A stretch of 64,000 nucleotides of DNA from positions 93,095 through 157,094 of the forward strand of contig NZ_MWQI01000009.1 in assembly GCF_002210345.1 (NCBI RefSeq). The letters are read 5' to 3'. The DNA is from Fibrobacter sp. UWB4 (GTDB lineage: Bacteria; Fibrobacterota; Fibrobacteria; Fibrobacterales; Fibrobacteraceae). Shown here one piece after another: positions 17,677 to 26,474 of the stretch (positions within the stretch are counted from its first letter, which is position 1; the number at the start of each line of letters is the position of its first letter). The notes under the pieces were generated by a model, which was not told the DNA's origin, did not search any database, and saw nothing but the letters and a program-made list of their open reading frames with translations. The translations under genes were made by a program, and so were the position numbers.

Positions 17677-18563
17677 TGACGTGCTTTTACGATCGCCTTG
17701 AACAGCGTATTGCGAAGTGCGGTAACCCGGTGTGCATGGGCATGGACCCTGTGCTCAAGCTCATTCCGCTCGAAGGCACTCCCGAAGACCGCATCAAGCG
17801 CTTCTATTCCGACATTTTGGAATGCTGCCTCAAGCGTAACGTGCAGCCGGCCGTCGTAAAGCCGAACAGCGCTTATTACGAATGCGTGAGTGTGCAAGCG
17901 ATGCTTGTGTTGCAGCAGCTCATTGCCGATTACAGAAGTGCTGGCATCCCGGTTATCTTGGATGCAAAGCGCGGTGACATTGGTAAGTCCAGTGCCGCCT
18001 ACGCAAACGCCGCTTATGATGTTTACCGTGCAGACGCCGTGACCGTCTCTCCGTGGATGGGTGCCGATTCCGTCGGTCCGTTCATTCGCGAAGATAGCGA
18101 AAACGGTGCCTACGTGCTCCTCCGCACAAGCAACAAGGGTGCTCACGACTTCCAGGATTTGCCTGTTACTCGCAGTGACGATCCGCGCGACGTTGCCGAA
18201 GCGTTCTATTCCGTAGCGGACAAGATTATGGAATGGGATGCTGACAAGGGTTACCTCGGTGCCGTTGTCGGTGCAACCCACCCGGAAGAACTTGAGAAGA
18301 TTACGGCTTACACCGTTGCTCACAAACACGAAATCCCGTTCCTCATTCCGGGCGTGTCCATTCCGGGCGTACCGGGCGGTCAGGGCGGCGATGCTAAGAC
18401 TGTTCTCAAGGCTATCCAAAACGGTGGCGGCAAGCGCAAGTTCCACGTACTCAACTCGAGCAGTGGCCTGAACTTTGCTTGGCAGCGTAACGATACGCCG
18501 GCAAATTACGCGAACGATTGCGTCGATGCACTTGAAAAGCTCGCAGAGGCTTGCCTGCTTTAA
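17676..18563 (+). CDS. pyrF: Orotidine 5'-phosphate decarboxylase (type 2)
   Basis: Catalyses the last step of UMP synthesis. The catalytic motif is L-D-A-K-R-G-D-I-G, followed by S-S-A-A-Y-A. The phosphate-binding end is represented by I-P-G-V-S-I-P-G-V-P-G-G-Q-G-G-D-A. The length of 295 residues and these motifs fit the longer type 2 subfamily rather than the short E. coli type. The start codon shares one base with the stop of the RNA methyltransferase gene (TAATG), so it is in the same operon. Confidence 0.92.
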   Translation: MTCFYDRLEQRIAKCGNPVCMGMDPVLKLIPLEGTPEDRIKRFYSDILECCLKRNVQPAVVKPNSAYYECVSVQAMLVLQQLIADYRSAGIPVILDAKRGDIGKSSAAYANAAYDVYRADAVTVSPWMGADSVGPFIREDSENGAYVLLRTSNKGAHDFQDLPVTRSDDPRDVAEAFYSVADKIMEWDADKGYLGAVVGATHPEELEKITAYTVAHKHEIPFLIPGVSIPGVPGGQGGDAKTVLKAIQNGGGKRKFHVLNSSSGLNFAWQRNDTPANYANDCVDALEKLAEACLL

Positions 18564-18574
18564 TTCTTCTAAGA

Positions 18575-18615
18575 CGTCATCCTGACCCTGGAGCGTAGCG
18601 ATAGGGGAAGGATCC
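18575..18615 (+). repeat. Family A dispersed repeat, copy 3
   Basis: GTCATCCTGACCCTGGAGCG...GGATCC in forward orientation, paired with an opposite copy at 18631-18672, so that the two could fold into a long hairpin after pyrF. Confidence 0.65.
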
Positions 18616-18630
18616 AGGGCTTTACTTGAT

Positions 18631-18672
18631 GGATTCTTCGACTACGTGCTTCGCACTTCGCTCAGAATGACG
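18631..18672 (-). repeat. Family A dispersed repeat, copy 3'
   Basis: GGATTCTTCGACTACG...CTCAGAATGACG, the inverted partner of the copy at 18575-18615. It ends seven bases before the next start codon. Confidence 0.65.
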
Positions 18673-18679
18673 TGATGAG

Positions 18680-19513
18680 ATGTTTATGCGTTATATCCTT
18701 AGCTTCATAGTTGCCGTTGCGGTGATCGCGCTTGCGTTCCATTACGCGAAGCCGCTTCCTGGCACGAACTTTGATGAATCCTTCTTGCCGAAGGCTTCGT
18801 CTGTTCGCTATGTAGCTGCAGGGCATGATGCATCGGTAGCGGGACTCTTCTGGATCAAGGGTCTCACCGAACTCGGTGAAAGCTACCTCACCGGCAGGGA
18901 ATATGCGTATCTTGGTCATGTCGCCGAACTCTCGACGAGCCTCGATTCGCTATTCTACACGCCGTATTATTTTGTCGGTGGCGTGACGCCCGTAGATGCT
19001 CCCGATACTTCGGACTTCTCGGTACTCCGCCGTGCGACTCGCGTTTATCCCGAGAACTGGCGCCTTTCGCTTTACTATGCACTCCGCCTTGCTCGTGGCC
19101 CGTTCCCCAACAAGACCGAAGCCGCTAACGTGATGCGCAAGTATTTCGATAGCCCGGATACGACGATTCCTGATCACATCCGCACGATTTACCGCAGCTT
19201 TGAACTTGACTCCATGCAGACCGAGACTGCGCTTGAAACCATCCTGAACGACGTGATGCAGCCGCGTTTCAAGAAATTCCGTGCAAGCTTTTATGCGAAA
19301 ATCCTCAAGCTTCTCGGTTACAAGGGCTTGATTGCCGATTACGACAAGGACGAGAATTACCAGAAAGTCAAATATCTTGTTGATGGTATGCTTGAGGGAC
19401 GCATCCCGCCGGTTGTCGTTTACAACCGCCTCCTCGCCATGAAAAAAGTCGAAGAACCTGCTGATACAACTAAAGTAAGTGCCGCAGATTCTACAGCTAC
19501 TGCGGCACATTAA
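18680..19513 (+). CDS. Membrane-anchored helical-repeat protein of unknown function
   Basis: 277 residues with one N-terminal hydrophobic segment (about residues 4-22) that could be an anchor or an uncleaved signal. The remainder is mostly helical with aromatic-rich segments (S-L-F-Y-T-P-Y-Y-F then R-V-Y-P-E-N-W-R-L-S-L-Y-Y-A), which resemble degenerate TPR units. The tail is rich in T, A and D. Either ATG 18680 or ATG 18686 could be used. It is separated from pyrF by an inverted pair of family A repeats. I do not recognise a named family. Confidence 0.6.
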   Translation: MFMRYILSFIVAVAVIALAFHYAKPLPGTNFDESFLPKASSVRYVAAGHDASVAGLFWIKGLTELGESYLTGREYAYLGHVAELSTSLDSLFYTPYYFVGGVTPVDAPDTSDFSVLRRATRVYPENWRLSLYYALRLARGPFPNKTEAANVMRKYFDSPDTTIPDHIRTIYRSFELDSMQTETALETILNDVMQPRFKKFRASFYAKILKLLGYKGLIADYDKDENYQKVKYLVDGMLEGRIPPVVVYNRLLAMKKVEEPADTTKVSAADSTATAAH

Positions 19514-19526
19514 TGCTCGCTTTATT

Positions 19527-19550
19527 GTCACCCTGAGCAAAGCGAAGACA
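19527..19550 (+). repeat. Family A dispersed repeat, degenerate copy 4
   Basis: GTCACCCTGAGCAAAGCGAAG, a diverged copy after the membrane protein gene. An inverted pair around GACAACGC...GCGTTGTC follows at about 19570-19590 and may act as a terminator. Confidence 0.5.
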
Positions 19551-19652
19551 ACTCAGAAGGCGAGAGTTGCGACAACGCTTGCGTTGTCATAACCGAGCCA
19601 AGGAGTTGGGGCTTTAGCCCAATCCAGTCAAATCTCGTAATATAATTTCGAA

Positions 19653-20429
19653 TTATTCTGCGCAGCGTTTAGTGTTGTTGGGCAGTCCCATCAGCTCGAA
19701 TGCTGTTTTGCAGCGGTCGAGTAGCTTGCGTGATTCCGAGGGGCTGGACTTGCTTAAGTATTTGCCGCGGTGGTAGAGAATGTTTGCGGTTGTATAGGGC
19801 GTATTCGACTTGACTGATTCGGATTCCGCCTTGCGGTAGATCTTGTCTGCATCGCCCAGGTTCAGCATGTCGGTCAGGCGGGCGTCGGTCCAGTAGTAGA
19901 TTCCCGTGTCGTCATCGAGGCGCTTATCAACCATCTTGAGGGCCTGTTTGGCCTTCTTTTCGTTGCGCACACCTGCGTAAGCGATTGCGCATTCCGAATA
20001 GAAAGATCCTTGCAACTCGTCGGCGAGTTTGTCCAGTTCATCTTCGTTAACGCTCTCGCAAAGCGAAACCGCTTCGCTGTACTTTTCGCTTGCATTTTTC
20101 AAGGCTGTCTTTGCCTTGACGAGCATGATTTTTGTCGAACGGTCCAATCCTTCGGCTTGTACGTAATTCAGTAATGAATCTGCAAGCTCGAAGTCCAGGC
20201 TCATGGTGCGGACTTGGCCCATGGCGATGAATATGCGACCTTCGGATCGTACGTCCGCTTCTTTGCGGCTTGCAACAAGGGCTCTTTCCAGCTGCGAGTA
20301 CCCTTTGGCGAATTTGCCTGCCTTAAACGACTTCTGTGCGCGGGCGGCGAGCGTTGCCGATTCTGAGGCAAATGCAGAAATCCCGCTAAGCGCTATGCAA
20401 AGGGCGATTTTCAGAGATCTCGTTACCAT
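19653..20429 (-). CDS. Secreted TPR-like protein
   Basis: 258 residues with a cleavable signal peptide (I-A-L-C-I-A-L-S-G-I-S-A-F-A). The mature part is alanine-rich and helical, with unit-like spacing (A-R-A-Q-K-S-F-K-A-G-K-F-A-K-G-Y, then A-D-K-I-Y-R-K-A), typical of tetratricopeptide-like repeats. It overlaps the 3' end of the MCE/MlaD-like gene upstream by seven bases, so both are translated from one message and may work together at the cell envelope. The specific role is unknown. Confidence 0.68.
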   Translation of the reverse strand: MVTRSLKIALCIALSGISAFASESATLAARAQKSFKAGKFAKGYSQLERALVASRKEADVRSEGRIFIAMGQVRTMSLDFELADSLLNYVQAEGLDRSTKIMLVKAKTALKNASEKYSEAVSLCESVNEDELDKLADELQGSFYSECAIAYAGVRNEKKAKQALKMVDKRLDDDTGIYYWTDARLTDMLNLGDADKIYRKAESESVKSNTPYTTANILYHRGKYLSKSSPSESRKLLDRCKTAFELMGLPNNTKRCAE

Positions 20430-21433
20430 AGCGTCTCCACGACAAAGGGAACGGAATCATGCTTTGGAATATTGCTTCTGAAAAGCCACATTTTGGACAT
20501 GCCGTTAATCAAGTCGTCGGCACTCTGCAATGTGTTTTCTGTTGTGTTCATGAAGTCTTGAAGGCCGGTCGTGACTGTGCCGAAATCGGTGACAAGGTTA
20601 TCGACTCGTCCGACGGTAGAATCCATGGAGTTCAAGAGCGAGGTGACCTGGCCAGGCAGCGGCTTGAAGTCTTCGAGCAAATTGCCTACGTTGTTTGTGA
20701 CTTCGTTTGCACGGCTGATGAGCGTCGGAACGTCGGTCTTCATCGTATCAAGCAGGAATGATGTCTTCTTCAGCACATTCTTGCCGAGGTACGTGATTTC
20801 GTCAAGTCGGTAAAGCTGGCGGTTCAGGTTGTCGTATAGGGCGCGGGACCCGAACAATGCACCCATGGTTGTGCCTGTATCAAGAGCCATTGTCACGAGT
20901 TCGTCGGCGGCGTCCACGAGGCGGTTCACGCGGCCCAAAAGTTCGTTTGCCGTTTCAATGACGGTTTCGATATCCTGGGCCTTGCCTGCCGATAGGGTAT
21001 CTCTGTCTTCTAGTACGCGGCCTTTATTTTTCTTGATGTCGATATTGATGACACGGGCCGAAATCAGGTTCTGGTCTCGGATGGCAAAAGCTTTCGCGCT
21101 GTCGGTGATGAGTTTCTGGTATTTCTTCTCGATGGTGAATTCCATGAGTGCGCTATCGGATATGGCTCCCGTAGCATCCTGTTTGATAGACACATTGGTT
21201 ACGCGCCCGACATCGACACCGCTAATTTGTACGTTCGTTCCTTTTTTAAGGCCCAGCGCCTTTTCGAATGTACTGTAAAGCTTGTATTCTTCCTTGATGA
21301 TGCCGTTGGTTTTGTCGTAAAGGTAGTGGTAAAGCACTAGCGAAAAAATCATGATGGCGACAGTGCTAATAACGCCGACCAAAAGGCCGGACATCTCCAT
21401 CCAGTTAATCTGTTTTATCTTTTGAAATGCCAT
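20423..21433 (-). CDS. MCE/MlaD-family lipid transport protein
   Basis: 336 residues: a single N-terminal membrane helix (about residues 14-36) followed by an MCE domain (about residues 50-125, with L-K-K-G-T-N-V-Q-I-S-G-V-D-V-G-R-V). A long helical C-terminal region rich in N, L and T follows (V-N-R-L-V-D-A-A-D-E-L and similar). Proteins of this kind form rings that carry phospholipids between inner and outer membranes. The permease (MlaE) and ATPase (MlaF) that normally accompany it are not in this window, so it may be a stand-alone MCE protein or have distant partners. It is divergent from the aminopeptidase gene. Confidence 0.83.
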   Translation of the reverse strand: MAFQKIKQINWMEMSGLLVGVISTVAIMIFSLVLYHYLYDKTNGIIKEEYKLYSTFEKALGLKKGTNVQISGVDVGRVTNVSIKQDATGAISDSALMEFTIEKKYQKLITDSAKAFAIRDQNLISARVINIDIKKNKGRVLEDRDTLSAGKAQDIETVIETANELLGRVNRLVDAADELVTMALDTGTTMGALFGSRALYDNLNRQLYRLDEITYLGKNVLKKTSFLLDTMKTDVPTLISRANEVTNNVGNLLEDFKPLPGQVTSLLNSMDSTVGRVDNLVTDFGTVTTGLQDFMNTTENTLQSADDLINGMSKMWLFRSNIPKHDSVPFVVETLW

Positions 21434-21499
21434 TGCTTTCGTGAAATATAAATAGATTATATTGTCAAATTGAATTTAATTGTTTTTTTTCGAGGAAAT

Positions 21500-22783
21500 A
21501 TGGATTTTTTTGAATTTTTGAATACTGCCGTGACGCCGTACCATACTGTAGACGCTTTGAAGTCGTTTTTTAAGGCTAATTCTTTTACAGAAGCCGGGCT
21601 GGTCGCAAATTTTGAACCCGCAAGGGCCTATTTCGTGTGCCGAGGGGCTTCTATCATTGCGTTTCGTACGCCGAAGGTGTGGGGTGAATCGTCTCGATTT
21701 AGGATTGCGCTTGCGCATACGGACTTCCCTGCGCTCAGGATCTCGCCGAATCCGGATGGCGTAAATGCGGGCGTGTGTACGCTCCATACGGAGGTCTACG
21801 GTTCTCCGCTTTTCACGAGCTGGCTTGACCGCGACCTTGGCTATGCGGGGATGCTTGCGTACGTGGATGCTGGCAGCTCGACGCTCAAGACGAAACTGTT
21901 CCGCGGGGAAAAGCTTTTCAGGATTCCGCAGTTGGCGGTTCACCTGAACCGTGGCGTGAATCAGGATGGCCTTAAGGTTAATCCGCAAGTTGATTTTAAT
22001 GCGCTGTGGGCGGGCGCTCCGGAAAGTAACTCTTCTGAAAAACGCAAGAACTTGTTTGTAGCATCGCTTGAAAAGGAACTCCCTGCGGGAGCACGGCTGA
22101 TTGACTTTGACGTGCAGCTGTTTGATGCGCAGCCTGCAAATCGCGGTGGCTTTAATGACGAATGGGTTTATTCGGGCAGGCTCGACAACTTGAGCAGCTG
22201 CCATGCCATTGCCGAAGCTATTGTGGGTGCGAAGCCGGCCGAAAACGATTGCCTTGTCGCCTGTTTCTTCAATAACGAAGAGGTTGGCTCTACCACTCGC
22301 GAAGGTGCCGCCGGCAACTTCTTGAAGTGCGTGTTGGATTCTTTGACTTCGCTCCGCTCCGCTCAGAATGACGAGTCGCACTCGTCTCTCGCCTCTCGTC
22401 TCTCGTCTAGTATCGCTCTCTCCATCGACATGGCACATGCCGAGCACCCAAACCACACGGAAAAACACGAGCCGAATCACGCGCCGCTGTTGGGCAAGGG
22501 CGTTGTACTTAAGACAAACTCACAAAAACGCTACGCAAGCGATTTGATGAGTTCAGCGCAACTTCGCCTGCTTTGTGAGCATGCGGGAATCCCGCTTCAG
22601 GTGTTCATCATGCGAAACGACATGCCATGCGGCAGTACAGTCGGTCCGACGGTTTCTGCAAGTCTCGGAATCCCGACGGTCGATATCGGCGAACCTATGC
22701 TCAGCATGCACAGCATTCGCGAGATGATGGCCGCAAACGACCATGCTGACATGATTAAGCTTGTGGAAACTCTTTACCGCTAA
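21500..22783 (+). CDS. M18-family aminopeptidase with repeat-derived insert
   Basis: A zinc aminopeptidase of the aspartyl/M18 type acting on short peptides in the cytoplasm. Metal and active-site blocks are visible: A-H-T-D-F-P-A-L (His, Asp), N-N-E-E-V-G-S (Glu-Glu), S-I-D-M-A-H-A-E-H-P-N (Asp) and a C-terminal M-H-S-I-R-E-M. I chose ATG 21500 because GAGGAAAT lies just before it; an in-frame TTG at 21470 is unlikely. About 25 residues between the Glu-Glu block and S-I-D-M-A-H are encoded by dispersed repeat DNA (22336-22410), which keeps the frame and so lengthens a surface segment. The 3' end overlaps the convergent acyltransferase gene by 29 bases. Confidence 0.87.
   Translation: MDFFEFLNTAVTPYHTVDALKSFFKANSFTEAGLVANFEPARAYFVCRGASIIAFRTPKVWGESSRFRIALAHTDFPALRISPNPDGVNAGVCTLHTEVYGSPLFTSWLDRDLGYAGMLAYVDAGSSTLKTKLFRGEKLFRIPQLAVHLNRGVNQDGLKVNPQVDFNALWAGAPESNSSEKRKNLFVASLEKELPAGARLIDFDVQLFDAQPANRGGFNDEWVYSGRLDNLSSCHAIAEAIVGAKPAENDCLVACFFNNEEVGSTTREGAAGNFLKCVLDSLTSLRSAQNDESHSSLASRLSSSIALSIDMAHAEHPNHTEKHEPNHAPLLGKGVVLKTNSQKRYASDLMSSAQLRLLCEHAGIPLQVFIMRNDMPCGSTVGPTVSASLGIPTVDIGEPMLSMHSIREMMAANDHADMIKLVETLYR
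22336..22373 (-). repeat. Family A repeat inside the M18 coding sequence (copy 5)
   Basis: GGATTCTTTGACTTCG...CTCAGAATGACG lies in frame inside the aminopeptidase gene, next to a family B-like tract at 22382-22410. Confidence 0.7.
22382..22410 (-). repeat. Family B-like tract inside the M18 coding sequence
   Basis: Tandem TCGTCTCTCGCCTCTCGTCT-type sequence ending TCGTCTAG. It encodes a Ser/Leu/Arg-rich stretch. The same B then A order, read on the other strand, occurs in the Bat-like gene at 30820-30879. Confidence 0.6.
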
Positions 22784-23840
22784 CTTTTCTGCGGTAGAAC
22801 CCCGCTAATGGCTGGTTTACAATGGCGCTTAGCGGGGAATACTTTATGGCTAGGTAAATGACTGCGATCAGCGCTACAGAGAACAAAGTCAACGCGCTGG
22901 TGAACAGAGTGTATTTCAGGTCGTTTGCGGGCAGCTTGCTAACGCTTGCCCACCATTCTGGACAGATCTTGACCCTAAAGATGGGGAATGCAAGTATCTG
23001 GTGGAATGCCAGGAGTGCGAGATTCATCTCGACCGGTTTTGCCAAAATCGGATTTGTGATTCCTCGGCAGATGAGAATAAATCCTAAAGAACCGATAATT
23101 GCGTTTGGAAGCGTGATGTAATACGGAATGTACACGCGATGGAACATTTCGAGATGCCTGTGGCTTAACCCGTAACTGTACTGGCTGATAAAGTAAGTCG
23201 CTGTCATTAACGCGACTCCTATGATCAGTGCCCGCAGCCGCACCTTTGTCAAGAAATTATACAGCCCTGAAAGTTTCTGGTGGCGGAACGCAAATCCTAG
23301 GTATGTGAAAACCGTTCCGAAAAGTGCAGCGTCAAAATTCCAGACTAAAGGGACATTGTGAAACTGGTTGAATAAAATCCCGACGCCAAGAAGCAAAAGC
23401 GACAAGACTCCCATGATTGCAAGCTTGCCTTTGGCTAGGTGGTGAAAACCGAAAAGTATGATATCCGTGAAAAACAATGCCGGCAAGAACCAGATGGCGA
23501 ACAATCGAATTTGATTGATGACATTTGCGATGCCGATAAGCAAAAAATGGTCCGGGATGGGGTTGTTCAGAAACCATTTGACGAACAGATCCGCTAGGAC
23601 GCACAAAATTCCAAGTCCGAACATCGGGATGATGTAACGCCTAAGCTTTGTCGTGAGAAAATCGCCAAATTTCTGATTTTCAATCCTCAGCGTCATTCCG
23701 TTCAGGATAAAGAACACCGGCAGGTGGAACGCGAATGCAAACGCGACAAAGTTACTTTCTTTGGTCCCATGCGCGAATACGACCAAGATCATGGCTAAAA
23801 ATTTTGCGACATCGATGTATTCAATTCTTTTGGGCTTCAT
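22755..23840 (-). CDS. Acyltransferase family 3 membrane protein
   Basis: 361 residues with about ten hydrophobic segments. The N-terminus R-I-E-Y-I-D-V-A-K-F-L-A-M-I-L-V-V-F-A-H-G carries the catalytic-type histidine of acyltransferase-3 (OafA/WecH-like) proteins, which O-acetylate sugars of surface polysaccharides. The start at 23840 (M-K-P-K-R) fits the family; further in-frame upstream codons are not convincing. The 3' end overlaps the convergent aminopeptidase gene. It lies beside the glycan operon at 24345 but points the other way. Confidence 0.85.
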   Translation of the reverse strand: MKPKRIEYIDVAKFLAMILVVFAHGTKESNFVAFAFAFHLPVFFILNGMTLRIENQKFGDFLTTKLRRYIIPMFGLGILCVLADLFVKWFLNNPIPDHFLLIGIANVINQIRLFAIWFLPALFFTDIILFGFHHLAKGKLAIMGVLSLLLLGVGILFNQFHNVPLVWNFDAALFGTVFTYLGFAFRHQKLSGLYNFLTKVRLRALIIGVALMTATYFISQYSYGLSHRHLEMFHRVYIPYYITLPNAIIGSLGFILICRGITNPILAKPVEMNLALLAFHQILAFPIFRVKICPEWWASVSKLPANDLKYTLFTSALTLFSVALIAVIYLAIKYSPLSAIVNQPLAGFYRRKVSGKEFPQA

Positions 23841-24344
23841 GGCGGATCTTTGTAGAGGTAACTTGTGAAAATATAGACTTTTCCCGAGAAATGCATGAAT
23901 CCGTTTGATTGTTTCCGCGTATATCAACGGAAATGCCAAGACGGAATGTCCTGGCATTGAGTGTGGAGTTTGTAAGTTGCTGATCTTTCAAATCAATGTC
24001 CTGGGACATTTTTGATAGAATTTAAAGACTTGGTTGTTTTTGCCTCTTTTGATGCAAAAGTCTGAATGTTTTCATGTTGTTTTGCTGTGTTTATAAATTT
24101 AATAACAAATTATCTTAAATGCTTTAATTATTTGTGTAAAATGATACTTTACGTGTAAGAACTTGTTTGTGATTGTTGCTTGATTTATATGTAAATAAAA
24201 ATAAACATGAGCGAGGGAGGTACTCTAAAAAATTGAGCCTGAATAATTAAGATCTTGCTCTGTTGATTGATGAAAGTACTGTATTGCAGCCTTTCAAATG
24301 CGACTTAGAAACTTTGTTTTAGAACAATTGTTATTATTGCACCC
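23841..24344. other. AT-rich intergenic region between divergent genes
   Basis: No convincing gene is present in about 500 bases. The sequence is markedly richer in A and T than its surroundings. It should hold the promoters of the divergent acyltransferase and GtrA genes. A TATTATTG motif (24332-24339) resembling TAnnTTTG ends 5 bases before the GtrA start codon. Confidence 0.6.
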
Positions 24345-24797
24345 ATGCAAAACGAAACATTTATTGAACAACTCTGGAAAAAAATGCCGCGTTCGTCCTT
24401 GATTGGACAGTTCGTGCGATACTTGGTGACGGGCGGGTTTGCCTTTGTGGTCGATTTCTTGCTATATGCTTTTTGCCTTTACGAGCTGAATTGGCATTAC
24501 TTGGTCGCAAATTTGGTTGGACTGGTTGCTGGGCTTGTCATCAATTACGTCATGAGCGTGGCTTGGGTCTTTTCGGAATGCAAACGTGTTCTTGAAGACC
24601 GAAAAACTGTTGAATTTGGTGTATTTGCGATAGTTGGAATTATTGGAGTTGGAATCAATGAATTGCTGATGCTCTTGATGGTGGGGATGCTGGATGCAAA
24701 TGAGATGAAATCGAAAATTGTAGCAGCCATCTTGGTTTTGGTGTGGAATTTTGGAGCCCGAAAGATGGTGCTTTTCCGAGAACGGAAAGCCGTTTAA
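24345..24797 (+). CDS. GtrA-family polyprenyl-linked sugar flippase
   Basis: 150 residues with four membrane helices and the family pattern F-V-R-Y-L-V-T-G-G-F-A near the N-terminus and W-N-F-G-A-R-K-M-V-L-F at the end. GtrA proteins are thought to move polyprenyl-phosphate sugars across the inner membrane for use by GT-C glycosyltransferases. It is the first gene of a four-gene run with an oxidoreductase and two GT-C proteins, which supports that role. No Shine-Dalgarno sequence is visible before the ATG. Confidence 0.87.
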   Translation: MQNETFIEQLWKKMPRSSLIGQFVRYLVTGGFAFVVDFLLYAFCLYELNWHYLVANLVGLVAGLVINYVMSVAWVFSECKRVLEDRKTVEFGVFAIVGIIGVGINELLMLLMVGMLDANEMKSKIVAAILVLVWNFGARKMVLFRERKAV

Positions 24798-24827
24798 AAG
24801 TTTTAGGATTGTAGGAAGGATAAAATA

Positions 24828-26474
24828 ATGACAGAACGTAATTTTACGAAAATTGCTGTAATTGCTGGTGCTGGCCCTGCGGGTTTGACTGCGGCGCTTG
24901 AACTTTTGCGTACGACAGATGTAAAACCTGTGATTTTTGAAGCGGAAGATGTTGTTGGCGGTATTTCGCGGACGGCGCGTTACAACGGCAACCGTATGGA
25001 TATTGGTGGCCACCGCTTTTTTAGCAAGAGCGATACAGTAATGGACTGGTGGCAGGGGATTCTCCCGCTGCAAGGATCTGCGAGCAAGGATGATATAGCG
25101 ATTGGTCGTTCGGTTCCGCTTGTAGAGGGTGGCCCTGATCCTGAGCAGACGGACTACGTGATGCTTTGCCGCAGCCGCCTTTCCCGAATTCTTTTCTTGC
25201 GCAAGTTGTTTGATTATCCGGTAAGCCTGAATGGCGACACGATCCGCAATCTCGGACTCTGGCGCATGATGAAAATCGGCCTCAGCTACCTCAAGGTGCA
25301 GCTACTGCCTGCGCGCAAAGAAAAAAGTCTCGAAGATTTTATGATCAACCGCTTTGGCGTGGAACTTTACCGCACGTTCTTCCGCGACTATACCGAGAAG
25401 GTGTGGGGCGTACCGTGCAGCAAGATTAGCCCGGACTGGGGCGGTCAGCGCATCAAGGGCCTTTCGATTACGAAGACTGTAATTCATGCGGTGAAGCAGA
25501 TTTTTGCAGGCAAGAAAAAGGCCGAATCTGGGGATGCCAACGGTGCCGATATACGCCAGAAGGATACGGAGACTAGCCTCATCGGTCAGTTTCTTTACCC
25601 GAAATTTGGCCCGGGACAGCTTTGGGAAACGGTCGCCGAAAAGGTCCTGGAACTCGGTGGCGAAATCCGCATGAACTCCAAAGTCGTAGGCGTGAATCGC
25701 GATGCCCAGGGCAAGACTGTTGAAAGCGTCGTTGTCGAAAGCCGTAACGCAGGTGGCGATATCGTGACGGAATCCGTTCCTTGCGATTATTTCCTCTCGA
25801 CCATGCCGGTGAAGGAACTTGTTGCCGCAATGGACAGCGAAAAGAATCCTGTGCCTGCGGAAGTTCGCCGCGTTTCCGATGGCCTGGTGTACCGTGATTT
25901 TATTACTGTCGGCCTGCTTCTGGATAAGCTTGAAATCAAGAATCCGGCGAAGCCTGGCACACCTGAAAGCAAGCTCAAGTTCGTTGCCGACAACTGGATT
26001 TACGTGCAGGAATCCGACGTGAAGCTTGGCCGCATCCAGATTTTCAACAACTGGAGCCCGTACCTGGTCGCAGACCCCGAAAAGGTCTGGATTGGCCTTG
26101 AATATTTTGCGACCGAAGGTGATGAAATGTGGCGCATGCCCGATGCAGACTTCATCAAGTTCGCCATTGCGGAACTGGATAAGATTGACGTTGCAAAACC
26201 TGAATCTGTGCGCGATTCTGTTGTATTTCACATCAAGAAGGCTTACCCCGCTTACTTTGGGACTTACGGTGAATTCGGCAAGGTGCGTGACTACGTGGAC
26301 CCGATCGAAAACTTGTTCCTCATGGGGCGCAATGGCATGCACAAGTACAACAACATGGACCATAGCATGCTTGCCGCCATGGAAGTTGTGAAATGCATTC
26401 GTGAGAATAGTACCGACAAGACTGCCCTTTGGAATGTGAACAGCGAAGAAGAATACCACGAAGGTAAAAAGTAA
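24828..26474 (+). CDS. FAD-dependent oxidoreductase (protoporphyrinogen-oxidase / UDP-galactopyranose-mutase-like fold)
   Basis: 548 residues. The N-terminal Rossmann motif is [15 protein letters not shown] followed by [11 protein letters not shown], then the I-G-G-H-R-F-F-S segment typical of the amino-oxidase/UDP-galactopyranose-mutase group. The C-terminus has the [17 protein letters not shown] segment seen in such enzymes of polysaccharide clusters. The substrate is unknown. Given its place between GtrA and two GT-C genes, oxidation or isomerisation of an activated or lipid-linked sugar is plausible. AGGAAGG-like sequence lies upstream of the start, and the stop shares one base with the start of the next gene. 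Confidence 0.78.
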   Translation: MTERNFTKIAVIAGAGPAGLTAALELLRTTDVKPVIFEAEDVVGGISRTARYNGNRMDIGGHRFFSKSDTVMDWWQGILPLQGSASKDDIAIGRSVPLVEGGPDPEQTDYVMLCRSRLSRILFLRKLFDYPVSLNGDTIRNLGLWRMMKIGLSYLKVQLLPARKEKSLEDFMINRFGVELYRTFFRDYTEKVWGVPCSKISPDWGGQRIKGLSITKTVIHAVKQIFAGKKKAESGDANGADIRQKDTETSLIGQFLYPKFGPGQLWETVAEKVLELGGEIRMNSKVVGVNRDAQGKTVESVVVESRNAGGDIVTESVPCDYFLSTMPVKELVAAMDSEKNPVPAEVRRVSDGLVYRDFITVGLLLDKLEIKNPAKPGTPESKLKFVADNWIYVQESDVKLGRIQIFNNWSPYLVADPEKVWIGLEYFATEGDEMWRMPDADFIKFAIAELDKIDVAKPESVRDSVVFHIKKAYPAYFGTYGEFGKVRDYVDPIENLFLMGRNGMHKYNNMDHSMLAAMEVVKCIRENSTDKTALWNVNSEEEYHEGKK

